64,000 bases of DNA from NCBI GenBank assembly GCA_958510825.1, contig OY294047.1:44251365-44315364 (forward strand), given 5' to 3'. The notes under the pieces are model-generated. The model did not search any database and had not been told where the DNA came from. It saw only the letters and a list, made by a program, of their open reading frames with translations. The DNA is from Brachypterus glaber (lineage: Eukaryota; Arthropoda; Insecta; Coleoptera; Kateretidae). Positions 1-10,439 of the stretch are shown here, piece after piece (positions within the stretch are counted from its first letter, which is position 1; the number at the start of each line of letters is the position of its first letter). The position numbers were made by a program, and so were the translations under genes.

Positions 1-262
1 GAAAATATTTCTTTTAGAAATTGGGGATTTAGAATATCAATAAACGTGGAGAAAATATAAAAAAAAAATAATTTCGGCATTGTCTTTTTTTTAGTTTTTG
101 CTCTCGATTTAAAGCTTATTTCTTTTTGGTGGCAAACAATATTCTCTGTCAATATTCCAGATAAAATCCAGAAAATTCGTTTGATTGAATTATAATATAA
201 TTGTTATTATAATTATAATTAAGGATATTTTTGTATATGTATGTGTAGTAATATGTACATAT

Positions 263-698
263 ATCGTCGTATCAGAACAACAAGGTTTCAACTGACATTG
301 TGAGATTGCAGTAATTGTCAATATATTTTCTATGATAAATTAAATATCCTTTACCTTAAAGAGTTAAATGAAGCTGAAGTTTGCAACGTTTTTTCCATAA
401 CACGATTTTAGCGCCTAGTACTTTAGAAAACTCGCCGCAAGCGGCTTGTTTTCTAAACTTGTACTCGTGAGCTAAAAACGTATGTTATGAAACTAGTACT
501 TTAATATACTATTTGAATTTTCGTTGCAAAAAAACGTTGCAAACATCAGCTTCATAGAGTTAAAACTTTTGATAGATACGGATTGCATTATTTTCGTTAT
601 TTGCACAAAAAGCGTTTAAAATTTATCTTACAAAATATACTAACAATTACTGCAATCTCACAATGTCAGTTGAAACCTTGTTGTTCTGATACGACGAT
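263..698. repeat. Fold-back (MITE-like) element with 56-bp perfect inverted ends
   Basis: Bases 263-318 and 643-698 are exact reverse complements, starting ATCGTCGTATCAGAACAACA. The inner part is also largely self-complementary around the centre ACTCGCCGCAAGCGGCTTG (430-450). It has no coding capacity. Flanks 1-262 and 699-1279 hold nothing recognisable. Confidence 0.75.
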
Positions 699-1279
699 TT
701 GTCATTAATACTACAAATAATTATAATTGGTACTTATTGCTTGTAGACTAAATATTTGTACAGTAATTTTAGTTTTATGTGACAAAACTAATTTATAAAT
801 AATAAACAAAAAATGTAACCAATAGTGATTTCATATTTGAAAATAGTAGAAACAGATGAACATTTATTTTAATAATAATAAAAAAAAAACAACTAAACTG
901 AATAATGCCCAAAACCTTCAGTGTTTATGTCACAGAGTAAAGGGGCCATTTTATTTGCCACTTTATACTCAAATTTTAAATGTGACTTAAGCAATTTCTT
1001 CGTTCTTGGTAAATATTGCATTTTTTTTATTTAATTTATAAATTATAAATATATAATAATAAATATGGTTTGGCTTTTTTCGATTTATATAGTAAAGGTT
1101 AGGCTCATCATTTTAGTGCCTGGTCCCCCTTAAAAAAAATCTGGATTTCTAGACCAGCCACTGTTTTTATTAAATGAAATATCATTTTTCAGATAATAAT
1201 ACTCCATTAGTATTCACCCACTCGCAAAACCTGTTATAAAAAAATCTATTATTGTGCTGTATCGTGATATATTATTATC

Positions 1280-1498
1280 AGTAGTCGGAAAATTTTCAGT
1301 ATCCGCATAGGCGCCGTGTCGACTCTAGCATTGAGGCGAGGTTTTAAATATTTACATTTTTATTTCTTTTTATCTTGATTTTTTTAATGATTCCATTTAA
1401 ACGAGTAAGGTGGGAAAAAAAGTTATCGACAAATAAAAATTAAAAACTTTCGTATTCTTAAAAGATAAAAATCGAATGTCGTTTTTTTCTTTGAAATA

Positions 1499-1573
<75 letters not shown>

Positions 1574-1660
1574 GTATGTATAGTTAATATTGTTGTGGGT
1601 AACAAATTAGTTGTCAAATATTTCGATTTATAAAAATTTCCCTCATAATTCGGCAAACAT
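1280..1660 (+). repeat. Dispersed repeat R1, copy 1, containing an (AT)n microsatellite
   Basis: This stretch closely matches 4301-4592, including CAGTAGTCGG at the start, CGAGTAAGGTGGGAAAAAA in the middle and CCTCATAATTCGGCAAA at the end. Bases about 1503-1571 are an almost pure (AT)n run that the second copy lacks. The family is not recognised. The long Tyr-Ile run readable on the minus strand is the microsatellite, not a gene. Nothing is seen in 1661-2354. Confidence 0.65.
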
Positions 1661-2479
1661 TATTCCGTAAGCCTATATTTCTGTGTTTATTTTCAACGTT
1701 GATGAGTCATAACTGAGTTTACGCCGAATACTGATCACGTTGCCCTACATTTGCGATTAGTCACATGAAAATTAAAAGCCTTTTTATAATTTTCTTCAGA
1801 TCTGTAGATAGGGGGTTAAAAGGATTTGAACCCCTCTGGAGAAATTTAAGCCCTCCTAAGGCAAATAAAACAAAATATTATTTGGGTTAAATTCGATTAA
1901 TTTTATTAGCCCCTCTTATAATCTCTATTATATTCTATTATATAGGCCTAATTTTCCTTATATAATATCTTTCAATACAAAAATATAACTCAATAATTAA
2001 AAAAATCGTTTCTTTCCCGAGAAAATCGAAAATTTTGATTATTGAAAGTACAGTAGTAAAAAGTAATAAAATCGGCTCCGAAAATTTGTTCAGTGTACCC
2101 CCAAAAACCCCCTAATGTTTTAAGTCTAATTTGTTTAATTTTAACATGTCAGTTAGTATGGCTCTAGATCTCAAGGTAGCGATTTATATATCATGTGAAT
2201 GTAACGTGATCTGATTGCCAGAGTAGAGACCATTAGCTCTACTAGTAGATTAACCATTGCCCAATTACCTAATAGGTAAGCATCAACAAAGAAATACCTA
2301 TTACATACTATTATCTCCATTGTTATTATTTACCTACCCACATGAATCCGCGATATATTACCTTAGGGTGAACCTTATATTATCTTAGAATTTTATTTTA
2401 CACCTAAATAAGATAATTTTTTGACATTTAAGCCGCATTTTGAGTATATACAAAAAAAAAGATCTCTAAAAAACTTTAT

Positions 2480-2983
2480 TTTTTTTCCCGCGTATCTTCA
2501 AAATTATCTCTTAATACATCTATAAGAGTGTATAAATCAATAATACAACCTCATTTTGATTATTGCTCTTCTATTTTGTATTTGTTAGACAAAACTTCAG
2601 TAGATTCTCTACAAAAGTTACAAAACAGAGGAATGCGTATTATTTTAAGATGTAATAAGCGTACTTCTATTAATTTAATGTTAAACACTTTACAGTGGCA
2701 GTCTGTGGGTAAGCGTTTATCTTATTTAACTTTAATTTTTATATTTAAAATAAAAAACAAAATTACCGCACCTTATCTTTGTGATCAGTTATCGTTCAAT
2801 AATTTTCATGCATATAGCACTAGAAGCACTGATAATTTCTACATTAATACAACTAATACTCATTCAGCTATGAATTCACTCTTTTTTAAGGGTCTTAATG
2901 AATTTAATACGTTACCATCAGAAGTTAAAAAAAGCCCATCACTTTTAATATTTAAAAGAAATAGTAAGGACAGAAATTTTTAA
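2480..2983 (+). pseudogene. CR1/Jockey-type LINE reverse transcriptase, C-terminal fragment
   Basis: The open frame includes VYKSIIQPHFDYC, the typical RT segment after the catalytic palm, then LQKLQNRGMRIIL and the C-terminal LNTLQWQSVGKRLSYLTL and FNTLPSEVKK region seen in CR1/Jockey-like LINEs. The frame extends a little upstream of the GTG at 2528 (SSKLSLNTSIR). The palm motif with the catalytic aspartates is missing, so the copy is 5'-truncated. The LINE 3' end lies near 3620-3640 (AATAAAGTTATTATTATTAAG), but a ribozyme-bearing insertion splits it from the ORF. Confidence 0.7.
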
Positions 2984-3037
2984 TTTTAAACAAAATTATA
3001 AAAATATTAATTTATTATTCCATCAATCTATTTTCTC

Positions 3038-3082
3038 TTGGTACTGAAGAGGGCCAGCAGCCCGAAACTGTCAGTCTACCAA
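3038..3082 (+). ncRNA. Type I hammerhead ribozyme motif, copy 1
   Basis: The order is stem I TTGGTA (3038-3043), core CTGAAGA (3044-3050), stem II GGGC/GCCC around loop CAGCA (3051-3063), GAAA (3064-3067), a very short stem III (CT-GTC-AG), then TC with predicted cleavage after 3076, and TACCAA (3077-3082) closing stem I. All conserved core positions (CUGANGA, GAAA, UH) are present. Very short stem III hammerheads of retroelements are known to work best as dimers. Confidence 0.75.
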
Positions 3083-3391
3083 TATCACTCTGTACGATGA
3101 TTAGAAAATAGATTGATGGAATAATAAATTAATATTTTTATAATTTTGTTTAAAATTAAAAATTTCTGTCCTTACTAATTTTACGTCTAACCACCCGTTA
3201 GTGGTACTATGTGCTTGAGACACACAAGTCTTCAACTTGCTACCATTCAAAGTCTCCAGATTAGGAGAGGTATGAGTAGTTGTCTACATCTAGAAATAGA
3301 TGGCGCACAAGTCTACATCAATCTAATGGCTATATTCCTTTTGCGAGTAAAGTCTAAAAACGTTTTCTTAATCAGCGTGCAGAGTTGACTC

Positions 3392-3436
3392 TTGGTACTG
3401 AAGAGGGCCAGCAGCCCGAAACTGTCAGTCTACCAA
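3392..3436 (+). ncRNA. Type I hammerhead ribozyme motif, copy 2
   Basis: Identical in sequence to the motif at 3038 and displaced by 354 bp: TTGGTA (3392-3397), CTGAAGA (3398-3404), GGGC/GCCC, GAAA (3418-3421), predicted cleavage after 3430, TACCAA (3431-3436). Cleavage at both copies would release a 354-nt monomer. Confidence 0.75.
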
Positions 3437-4300
3437 TATCACTCTGTACGATGATTAGAAAATAGATTGATGGAATAATAAATTTAAAAGAAAGTTGGCT
3501 GCGTTTTTAATAAGTTAGCTGTTAATTTAATTAAGGATTTATATTATAGTTATATTATAGTAATTACATTGTTAAAATTTGTAATATTTTTTGTATGTAT
3601 ATTAGGAGATTCCTATTTAATAAAGTTATTATTATTAAGAACAGTAGAAATTCGTAAATTTTAGCGTTAGGGGCAATTTTGGCGGATTTTCGGCACAGAT
3701 TAGAATATTTTGATCGTTTTGAAATTTGGCACATAATTTTGTATACTCAAAAGGTAAAAATAGGATTTCAAGTGCTTTAAATTTTTCACTTATACAAAAA
3801 TTACAGACAATTTTCAACGATTTTTTACAAATTTACAAATTTTTGAGTCCCAATTAGAGATGTTTGATCACTTTCATATTTTCAGAATTTTCTAGTTACA
3901 CCTAAAAAAAAATATAAGATAATAAAAATATATAAGGTCCACCCTAATATTACCTATTATTATTATATTTTTCCATAATAATAATGCAAGAGCGGTTAGA
4001 TGAATGAAAGAAACTATGACACGGTACAAAATAAAAAGTAGCCGACCTTCGCAATTATTATGTAAATAAGTATGTACGTGAATGGCTAAAATAGCTCACT
4101 CAGTATGCATATTGCATATGGTTTTAGTTGATAAAAAAAACTAGTTGATTTGCTCTCCTAATTTGCGTTTAATTCATGAATCATGCAAAACGGGAGCATC
4201 AATTATTGAGTATTTGCTAATATTTGCATATTATATTGTAGGTGGGTAAAACACATTGTGCACATATGTGCATTCGCTGCAAAGTTTGGGTCATGAACAG

Positions 4301-4592
4301 TAGTCGGCGAATTTCCAGTACTCGCATAAGCGCCGCGTCGACTTTTTCCAAACTTTCTTTTTATCTTGATTTTCTTAATGATTCCATTTAAACGAGTAAG
4401 GTGGGAAAAAAGTTATCGATAAATAAAAATTAAAAACTTTCATATTATAAAAGATAAAAATCGAATGTCGGTTTTTTCTTTGAAAAACACCGACACATAT
4501 ACGTATTTATATTTAATATGTATAGTCAATATTGTTGTGTGTAACAAATTAGTCGTCAAATCTTTCGATTTAGTGACCTCATAATTCGGCAA
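4301..4592 (+). repeat. Dispersed repeat R1, copy 2
   Basis: The second copy of the repeat at 1280-1660, without the long AT run. Shared blocks include ATTCCATTTAAACGAGTAAG and AAAAGATAAAAATCGAATGT. The right end almost touches the ribozyme element at 4601. Stretch 3956-4300 shows nothing else. Confidence 0.65.
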
Positions 4593-4600
4593 AATTATAC

Positions 4601-5089
4601 CTGATAAGAATTATCTATATCTAGATACACATGCAATCACAATCAATGAGAAAATCCATGTAATTCTGTAGTAGGGCAGTGCAATTTCTTTATAGATTTT
4701 AATAGTTTGCCGTCTATAAGGCACTAAACTTTATTTTCATTTATAATTTGATTTGCCGTGTCGGTACTAGGTGCTGGTTTCGAGACAAAAAAATTGTCCG
4801 ACTGTGTATCTAGATATAGATAATTCTTATCAGATTACAGGTCTGTCAACATCTGATGTGTAGTACTTTTGTGCAAACATTAGATGGCGCCACCAATTTG
4901 TACGCTCTCGATCCAGTTAAACTTATTTATTTAAAATTTTTAACAGTCTGTGCTAAAGCCACCATACCAATATATGCTCACTGATGATCGCAAAAAAGCG
5001 TGAAATAGCAGCTATATGACATTTTGGTAGGGATTTTCTCATTGATTGTGAAAATTCTGTAGTAGGGCAGTGCAATTTTTTTATAGATT
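4601..5089 (+). mobile_element. Penelope/retrozyme-like non-coding element with direct and inverted repeats
   Basis: A 30-bp perfect inverted pair (4601-4630 and 4804-4833, CTGATAAGAATTATCTATAT...) and a 20-bp inverted pair (4639-4658 and 5031-5050) are combined with a 37-bp direct repeat (4662-4698 and 5053-5089, AATTCTGTAGTAGGGCAGTG...). A hammerhead lies just before the second inverted piece. Tandem pseudo-LTRs plus an inverted fragment are typical of Penelope-like insertions. No ORF is present. Confidence 0.5.
4965..5029 (+). ncRNA. Hammerhead ribozyme candidate with a bulged stem I
   Basis: Core CTGATGA (4981-4987) and GAAA (5002-5005) enclose a short stem II (CGC/GCG with an A6 loop and a U-U closing pair). 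Stem III is UAG/CUA-like, and cleavage is predicted near 5016-5017. Stem I is TCA/TGA next to the core, an internal loop, then TACCAA (4965-4970) with TTGGTA (5024-5029). The U-U pair at the base of stem II is a weakness. Confidence 0.5.
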
Positions 5090-5440
5090 AAAAAAAAGCT
5101 TAAACCAATTTTTTATAAAGTAAACAGGCTTTATTAATGAACTCGAAAGTACAACCCTTATTTTCGCTAAAATGAAAGGGAAAGATTAATGTGTAATATG
5201 GCAAAAAATAAACTATTTTTCCTGTTTTGACCTATTTTTTCCGCACCCTTATTTGGCGTAAACAATCCCAGCCGCAAAGTGAAAAGCTACTGAACTCCTG
5301 CAGTTTTTTTGACAGTAATTTATTTGAATTGTTTCTTGTTAAAAGTGTATTCTTGGGATTAACCTAGTGGTTGGATATTAAATTAAAAAAAAAACTCCTT
5401 GCGCGTGGCATAGCCTTGGGCCATACACGGGTATTTAAAA

Positions 5441-5900
5441 TGGGGCCCACAATTTTAAGGGGCTATTCTACATCATAAATATAACAAAAAGTTCATATAA
5501 ACAAATACCGAAAAATGCGTCGTAATGTCCCTTTAAAAATGGCTAAAAATTCGGTTTTTATTTAATAACTCAGGGACCTTTCGTTTGGACTTTCGAGATA
5601 TATATCAACAAGGTTTTGCACGTAAAATAATCTTAATAAGGCCCATCGTCGCATGTTATTTTCATGTATTTATTTTAACCCAAATTTTTTTCTGTGTAAC
5701 TTTTTTGTAATTTTGGTTTTGGAATATGATTTCTTAGGTCAAAATACATAAAAAGGGTAATCTTGTTGTAATACTGTAGCATTAACCGTTTTCGAGAAAA
5801 ATTTATTTGAAGGTGAAATTTCACGGTTCGAGGGCGAAAAAATAAATACTAAAATGTTGAAAACCAAAATTTCAACCAAAAGTTTTTATACAGGATGTTC
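5441..5900. repeat. Partial copy of the TACAGGGTG family
   Basis: The internal sequence (AAAAAGTTCATATAAACAAA, ATGCGTCGTAATGTCCC, TAACTCAGGGACC, AACAAGGTTTTGCACG) matches the element at 48299-49440 and the one at 57466-57713. Near 5886 a damaged end, TACAGGATGTTCC, is visible. The remaining bases up to exon 6452 (5901-6451) show nothing recognisable. Confidence 0.5.
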
Positions 5901-6451
5901 CAGCTTTCTGTATAAGTAAAATATTGGTTGTTTGTTAACTATTTTTTAAAACTTTTTAATAACGTTTTTTGAAGTTATCTCCAAAACTAATCCGACGAGG
6001 TGCTATTTTGACCTCAATTTCGGATTCAGAGCCTCAAAATACATAAGAATACTATGGTTTCCAAAAAAAAAACTGGACCTTTTTTTCTTTTTCTGTGGCT
6101 GTGTTCACTGTTTTAGATGATCCGTATAGCAAATTATCATGATAAAGTAAATGATAATATAATTTACGGTATTTAGGTATCTACTTTTTTGTGATGACGT
6201 CAGTTCGAATAGCTGTGGATTTAACTCTGTCAGAAATTAAAAATTAATACTTAAACCTGATGTTATAGAATAAAATGGCATCCTTAACCAAATAATGTAG
6301 ATAATGGCTTTTTAACATGAAACAATTCATTTGGATTTAACGCTTGCATAGTTTATAATAGATAAATAGAAAAAAAAATGTCATAATTCACATTATCTAT
6401 TAGATCAAAAATTGTTTGTGTCGTTATTATAGTATTTTGTTTTCATTGTAG

Positions 6452-6535
6452 GCAAACCAAACCTAGTGTCATCGCAGAGATCTACAATATCTTCCAATGG
6501 TACAGCGGATGAACGTTCCCCAAGAAAAGAGAGAG
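6452..6535 (+). CDS. CAP: CAP exon (KPNLVSSQRS...), 84 nt
   Basis: The acceptor TTTTCATTGTAG is followed by a frame that reads KPNLVSSQRSTISSNG and ends SPRKER before the donor G|GTAACC. The exon enters and leaves in phase 1, so it is symmetric and could be skipped without a frame change. The peptide is polar and serine-rich with no domain, as expected for the disordered N-terminal region of this adaptor. The other two frames are closed. It is assigned to CAP because its phase matches exon 10142 and the join reads on as ERGILKHNSS. The preceding coding exon is not in the window. A perfect 46-bp tandem duplication begins 14 nt after the exon. Confidence 0.68.
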
Positions 6536-6549
6536 GTAACCATAATTAT

Positions 6550-6641
6550 GATCAATAACTAATTTATTGTCCCTTTAAAGCCCTTTGACTCCCGTGATCA
6601 ATAACTAATTTATTGTCCCTTTAAAGCCCTTTGACTCCCGG
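6550..6641. repeat. Perfect 46-bp tandem duplication just after an exon
   Basis: GATCAATAACTAATTTATTG through TTTGACTCCCG occurs twice head to tail (6550-6595 and 6596-6641) with one difference at the last base. It lies 14 nt after the donor of exon 6452-6535 and looks recent. Confidence 0.85.
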
Positions 6642-6661
6642 AAATTTAATTTTTCCCATAA

Positions 6662-7612
6662 TAATCTTTTTTATTGGATTGATTCTAAAAGCGTCACTTT
6701 TTGTTCATGTTTTGCGGGCGAAAAGTTAGACTTTGTGGCCCGAAAAGTTTTTTTGGCCCTCTAACTTAAACTTGTTATTTTTAAGCTTTTGTAAATTAGA
6801 TGCTTTACATACCTTCACTGTAATACATATGTATAGAAATATGACCGTTTGGTCACTTTTGATCTTGAACTATATGTTCTTTTTTACCAGATGCAAGTAT
6901 TATAATTATTTCATATAAATAAAAATTTCTTCTATAACATAACCTCAAAACATATGGTTAACCTGTTAATCTGTATTCATCCACTAAAATAAATAACAAA
7001 CACAAAATTTCTATTGTAAAATCAATTTCAATATTTATAATATTTATAGAACGGTTTCAAGAGTATTAATATTTTCATAACAAATACATTTTAACACAAA
7101 TTAATCAAAACACTAGGCTAATTTAAAAATGAAACCGCACGGAAAAGAAACGATTCATTTATTAGCGATTTGATTGATTAGCAATTTGTCATAGATAACT
7201 AGATAGGTTATAAGACAATAAAAGTAAATGTTTTTTTCAATTTAAAATTAAATATATTTTAATAATTTATTAAAATTTTAGTAACAATGGGATAAAAAAT
7301 ATTGTATCCCTTACCCTCCAGGGTGTCAATTGTGACTTTACTTCTTTATTTTTTATTTAAGGCAATATTAATCCAAAATACTTTTATAGACTTTTTTTGT
7401 ATGCAAACAAATATGCAAATTTAATTCAGTATAATACAGCTCTCCTGAAACTCTAAGGAAACAAAAAATTATTTTTTATTCTTTTTTTCTTCTTTTTAGG
7501 TATAGCAAATATAAAAAAAAACACAATTTAATCGAAAAATTATCATTAGTTTAGTCTCGGGAGGGTAAGGGGTATTATAATACACGAGCTATAATTTAAC
7601 TTTTGGCCCCTG
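6662..7612 (-). repeat. Dispersed repeat F1, copy 1 (minus orientation)
   Basis: On the minus strand this matches 29621-30330 and 52971-53690: AATCAATCCAATAAAAAAG, TTGTTCATGTTTTGCGGGCG, the GTCACTTTTGATCTTGAAC block and the CGTTTCTTTTCCGTGCGGTT block. The outer end is TTATAATACA-type. The short ORF readable at 6733 lies in it and is not a gene. Bases 7613-8820 show only a solo mariner-type end, ACAGTGCGGTCCAAAAGTC, at 7980. Confidence 0.65.
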
Positions 7613-8822
7613 TATTATAAATAACTATTAGATTTGGGTCAACTTAAGTTAGATAGTACAAAACTTAAATATTTTTTAAAACTATCTAATATAGTCTCTC
7701 TTCTTTAACTTTGTAATTAATCATAAATATTGTCAGGGTCTTGAATATATAAAATTGTATGTCGATTTTTTGATTAATATTTCATTATAATCACATTAAA
7801 TTCACATCACATAAATAAATTATTTCATATTTAATTTGTATATTTGATTAAAAGTCATTTAGGTGGCCATCATTGAATATTAATAGTAATATGAATTATT
7901 TATTTATTTGTTAACTGAGTAATAAGTTTTGTGATCAGCTCAACTAAATGATAGATATATCTATACTATATTAATAAATACAGTGCGGTCCAAAAGTCAC
8001 CCCCACTCAGAAAATGTCATTGTAATTTTAATACTAAATTTTATTTGTAAATACATATTTGTTATTTATATTGCCACCATTGGTATTTAATACTTTACAC
8101 GTGATATTAAATACTGCAATGTATGTATTGTATACAAAATGTTGTCATACTAACATAGAGACCGTGCTGGTATATTTGAATCCCCTGTAACATTTGGTAA
8201 ATTATATCAAGGTTATAGTTTGGTATACTTTAAGTTGTAGTTGTTGTGTTATTGATCTAGTTTAAAGTATGTTACAGTATTTAATAAAATAACAATCGGT
8301 AAATAATACCAAAATTTTGATTAGTAATAATACAGAGAAAAGTAAAAGTAGGATAGATTATTTTATGAGTGTGTAATTGTGTGTGGTTTGGTATTTTAAT
8401 GCAAATCAAGATGCAACCCTTAGGGATTGCCTCCTAGAAGGAATTTAGGGGTACAATTTTATTTCAGAGGTTTACCCCTCGGTTAACCCCTTATAAAACG
8501 TGCACTATTCATTTATGCAGAATTAAAATATTTATTTTAAAATATTTAACATACAATAGTCTAATGACACTTTGACGTTGAATATTTTTTTTTTTAATAT
8601 TTTCAGTTCTGTGTATTTGTTATTAGTCATTCTCTATCGATTTCTGTGGTTATTTTGTGTATAATAATTTCCACCCCCGAGAAGGGGTGACATTCACCCC
8701 CAGGGTAAAAGCACGGATCGTCACTAGGTCACTTTTGTTCCTTGAGCCATCCTCTAAGTACTGTTCAAATTTCACGTCAATCGATGTTATCCGAAAGAAT
8801 TCGGAGGTAATTCCGTATTTTT

Positions 8823-9722
8823 ACCGTCGACGACGGACACAGGTAAAAAATACCAAAAAAACGGAAAAAATCATGAAGCGTCGAATGTTGAATATTTATA
8901 AACCTTATAGTGCCCTCTAAATGATTTGAATACATTTTTTTGAAAATGTTTGCGGCCTTGCGTAAAAAATTAAATTTAAGTGGCACACTGCATACCGGGT
9001 GGGCCATTTAAACGGTTAAAAGTCGATATCTCAGAAACCGTATAAGATAAATTTTTGAAATTTGGTACTAAGCTTCTATATCAAAGGGGACACCTTTTTA
9101 TCAAAGCAGACTTTTTTTCATCCACACCCTTAGTCGGGAGAGGGGGTAACTTAAAATTTTTAAATGGAATGGGGGTGTTTTTATTCAGATTCAAATTCAG
9201 TATAAAATATTACATAATTGACCGAAAAAGTTTTTTTTTCAACCTCAAATTAGGCTGTTAAAAAAACTAAAATAAAAAAACGCAATTTAAAAAATTAAAA
9301 AAATTAAATATTTTAGTAGTTTTCTATTCTTTAGGTTTATTTAATTGTTTTAAACCTAAAAATATACAAAAGAAATCAAATCTGAATTTTTTTCAAAAAT
9401 TTAAATTTTTTTATATAGCGAGTCCGGACGCGTCATGACGCTGCCGGGCATGAAGATAATACCTTTCTATAATTTAATACCCCATATTTGTACCATATTT
9501 TAAATTTTTAAATTTAAAAAATACAGCCCTAAAAAAAATAAGTGTAAGATATTGTATATGCAATGTGCCACTTAAATTTAATTTTTTAAGCAAGACCGCA
9601 AACATTTTCAAAAAAAATGTATATACATCATTTAGAGGACACTATAAGGTTTATAAATATTCAACTTTCGATGCTTCATGATTTTTTTCCGATTTTTGGA
9701 ATTTTTTACCTGTGTGCGACGG
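8823..9722. repeat. Fold-back element with ~170-bp inverted arms
   Basis: Bases 8823-8995 are the inverse of 9555-9722 (for example GACGGACACAGGTAAAAAAT with the inverse of TTTTTTACCTGTGTGCGAC, and AAATTTAAGTGGCACACTGC with its inverse). The short ORFs at 8657, 8777, 9055 and 9617 are readings of this element. A (GACA)n run follows at 9753-9768. Confidence 0.7.
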
Positions 9723-10141
9723 GACTAATTATAAGGTTTGTAAACCTACAGTTAGACAGACAGACATACATATTAACATTTTTTTTAATGCCCTGTTTTT
9801 TTAGATTTAGTTCTTCTCAACGTTTTAACTTTGTGCCCCCCTGGAATTTTACGGACCAACTATTTTTATGGTTAACTATTCATGATTTTTTTTTTCAGTG
9901 TGCTTTTATTCAATTTGTCAAAAAATGTCGATGATGACCTTTTAAAGGTTAACATTTCAATTAATCTTGTCCTTCAATAAAATATACACTTTTTATTCGA
10001 CAGTCGAATTTTAACTTTCCATTTTTCAATAAACTTTGCATTTTTTGTTCGTTTGTCATTTTAACCGTAAGATTTCTGAACTCGTAGAACATGAGTGATG
10101 ATTCAAGCAAAGTTGTCTAAAACACTTATTTTTTTTTACAG

Positions 10142-10243
10142 GAATCCTGAAACATAACTCGTCTGAAAACGCAATTGCCTCCGACAGATCTAGTTACACT
10201 AATTGCACTTCAAGTCCTTCAAGTTCAACTTTAACTGAAGACG
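10142..10243 (+). CDS. CAP: CAP exon (GILKHNSSEN...), 102 nt
   Basis: A long T-run and ACAG form a strong acceptor, and the donor is ACG|GTGAGT, close to consensus. In phase 1 the exon reads GILKHNSSENAIASD and continues RSSYTNCTSSPSSSTLTEDG, leaving in phase 1. The serine/threonine-rich peptide has no recognisable domain. Its length is a multiple of three, so this is a second symmetric exon in the N-terminal part. It joins 6452-6535 upstream and 19853 downstream in frame. The 3.6 kb intron before it and the 9.6 kb intron after it hold mainly fold-back repeats. Confidence 0.68.
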
Positions 10244-10439
10244 GTGAGTTAAAATGATTACGATGTTTTAAATACAGTGGCGCATCCCGAAAGTTTTCTA
10301 CAGGAAATCAAAATCGTAATATGACGAATCGATCATTTAAAATAATATTTTGGCTATTTTCAAATGACTTATCATTTTTTTCCTTTAAGTTTTGGGAAAA
10401 AGCATGCACCCCGTGAAAATAGTAAATAAAAAATACCAT

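Larger units (their letters stand above)
2965..3490 (+). mobile_element. Retrozyme or Penelope-type hammerhead repeat inserted in the LINE 3' region
   Basis: About 75 bp upstream of the first ribozyme (from GGACAGAAATTTTTAATTTT to CATCAATCTATTTTC) are the inverse of the sequence after it (3105-3180). The ribozyme sequence and about 50 bp beyond it are repeated 354 bp downstream. A hammerhead at each end of a ~350-bp unit with an inverted upstream piece is the layout described for retrozymes and Penelope-like pseudo-LTRs. Confidence 0.55.
2364..3946. mobile_element. Composite TIR element with 9-bp target duplication
   Basis: The ends are TAGGGTGAACCTTATAT and the inverted ATATAAGGTCCACCCTA. 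They are flanked by identical ATATTACCT copies at 2355-2363 and 3947-3955. The TAGGGTG terminus and 8-9 bp duplication fit hAT-like (or Mutator-like) DNA transposons. The interior is not transposase: it holds a LINE 3' fragment and a hammerhead ribozyme repeat, so it is a nested composite. Confidence 0.55.

Noticed and set aside
1423..1656. 77-codon minus ORF with a long Tyr-Ile run
   Set aside because: It is a reading of the (AT)n microsatellite in repeat R1.
1690..1740. GTTGATGAGTC as another hammerhead core
   Set aside because: No stem II plus GAAA follows at a suitable distance.
7980..8340. Mariner-type end ACAGTGCGGTCCAAAAGTC as a complete transposon
   Set aside because: No inverted partner is found in the following kilobase; only a solo end can be claimed.
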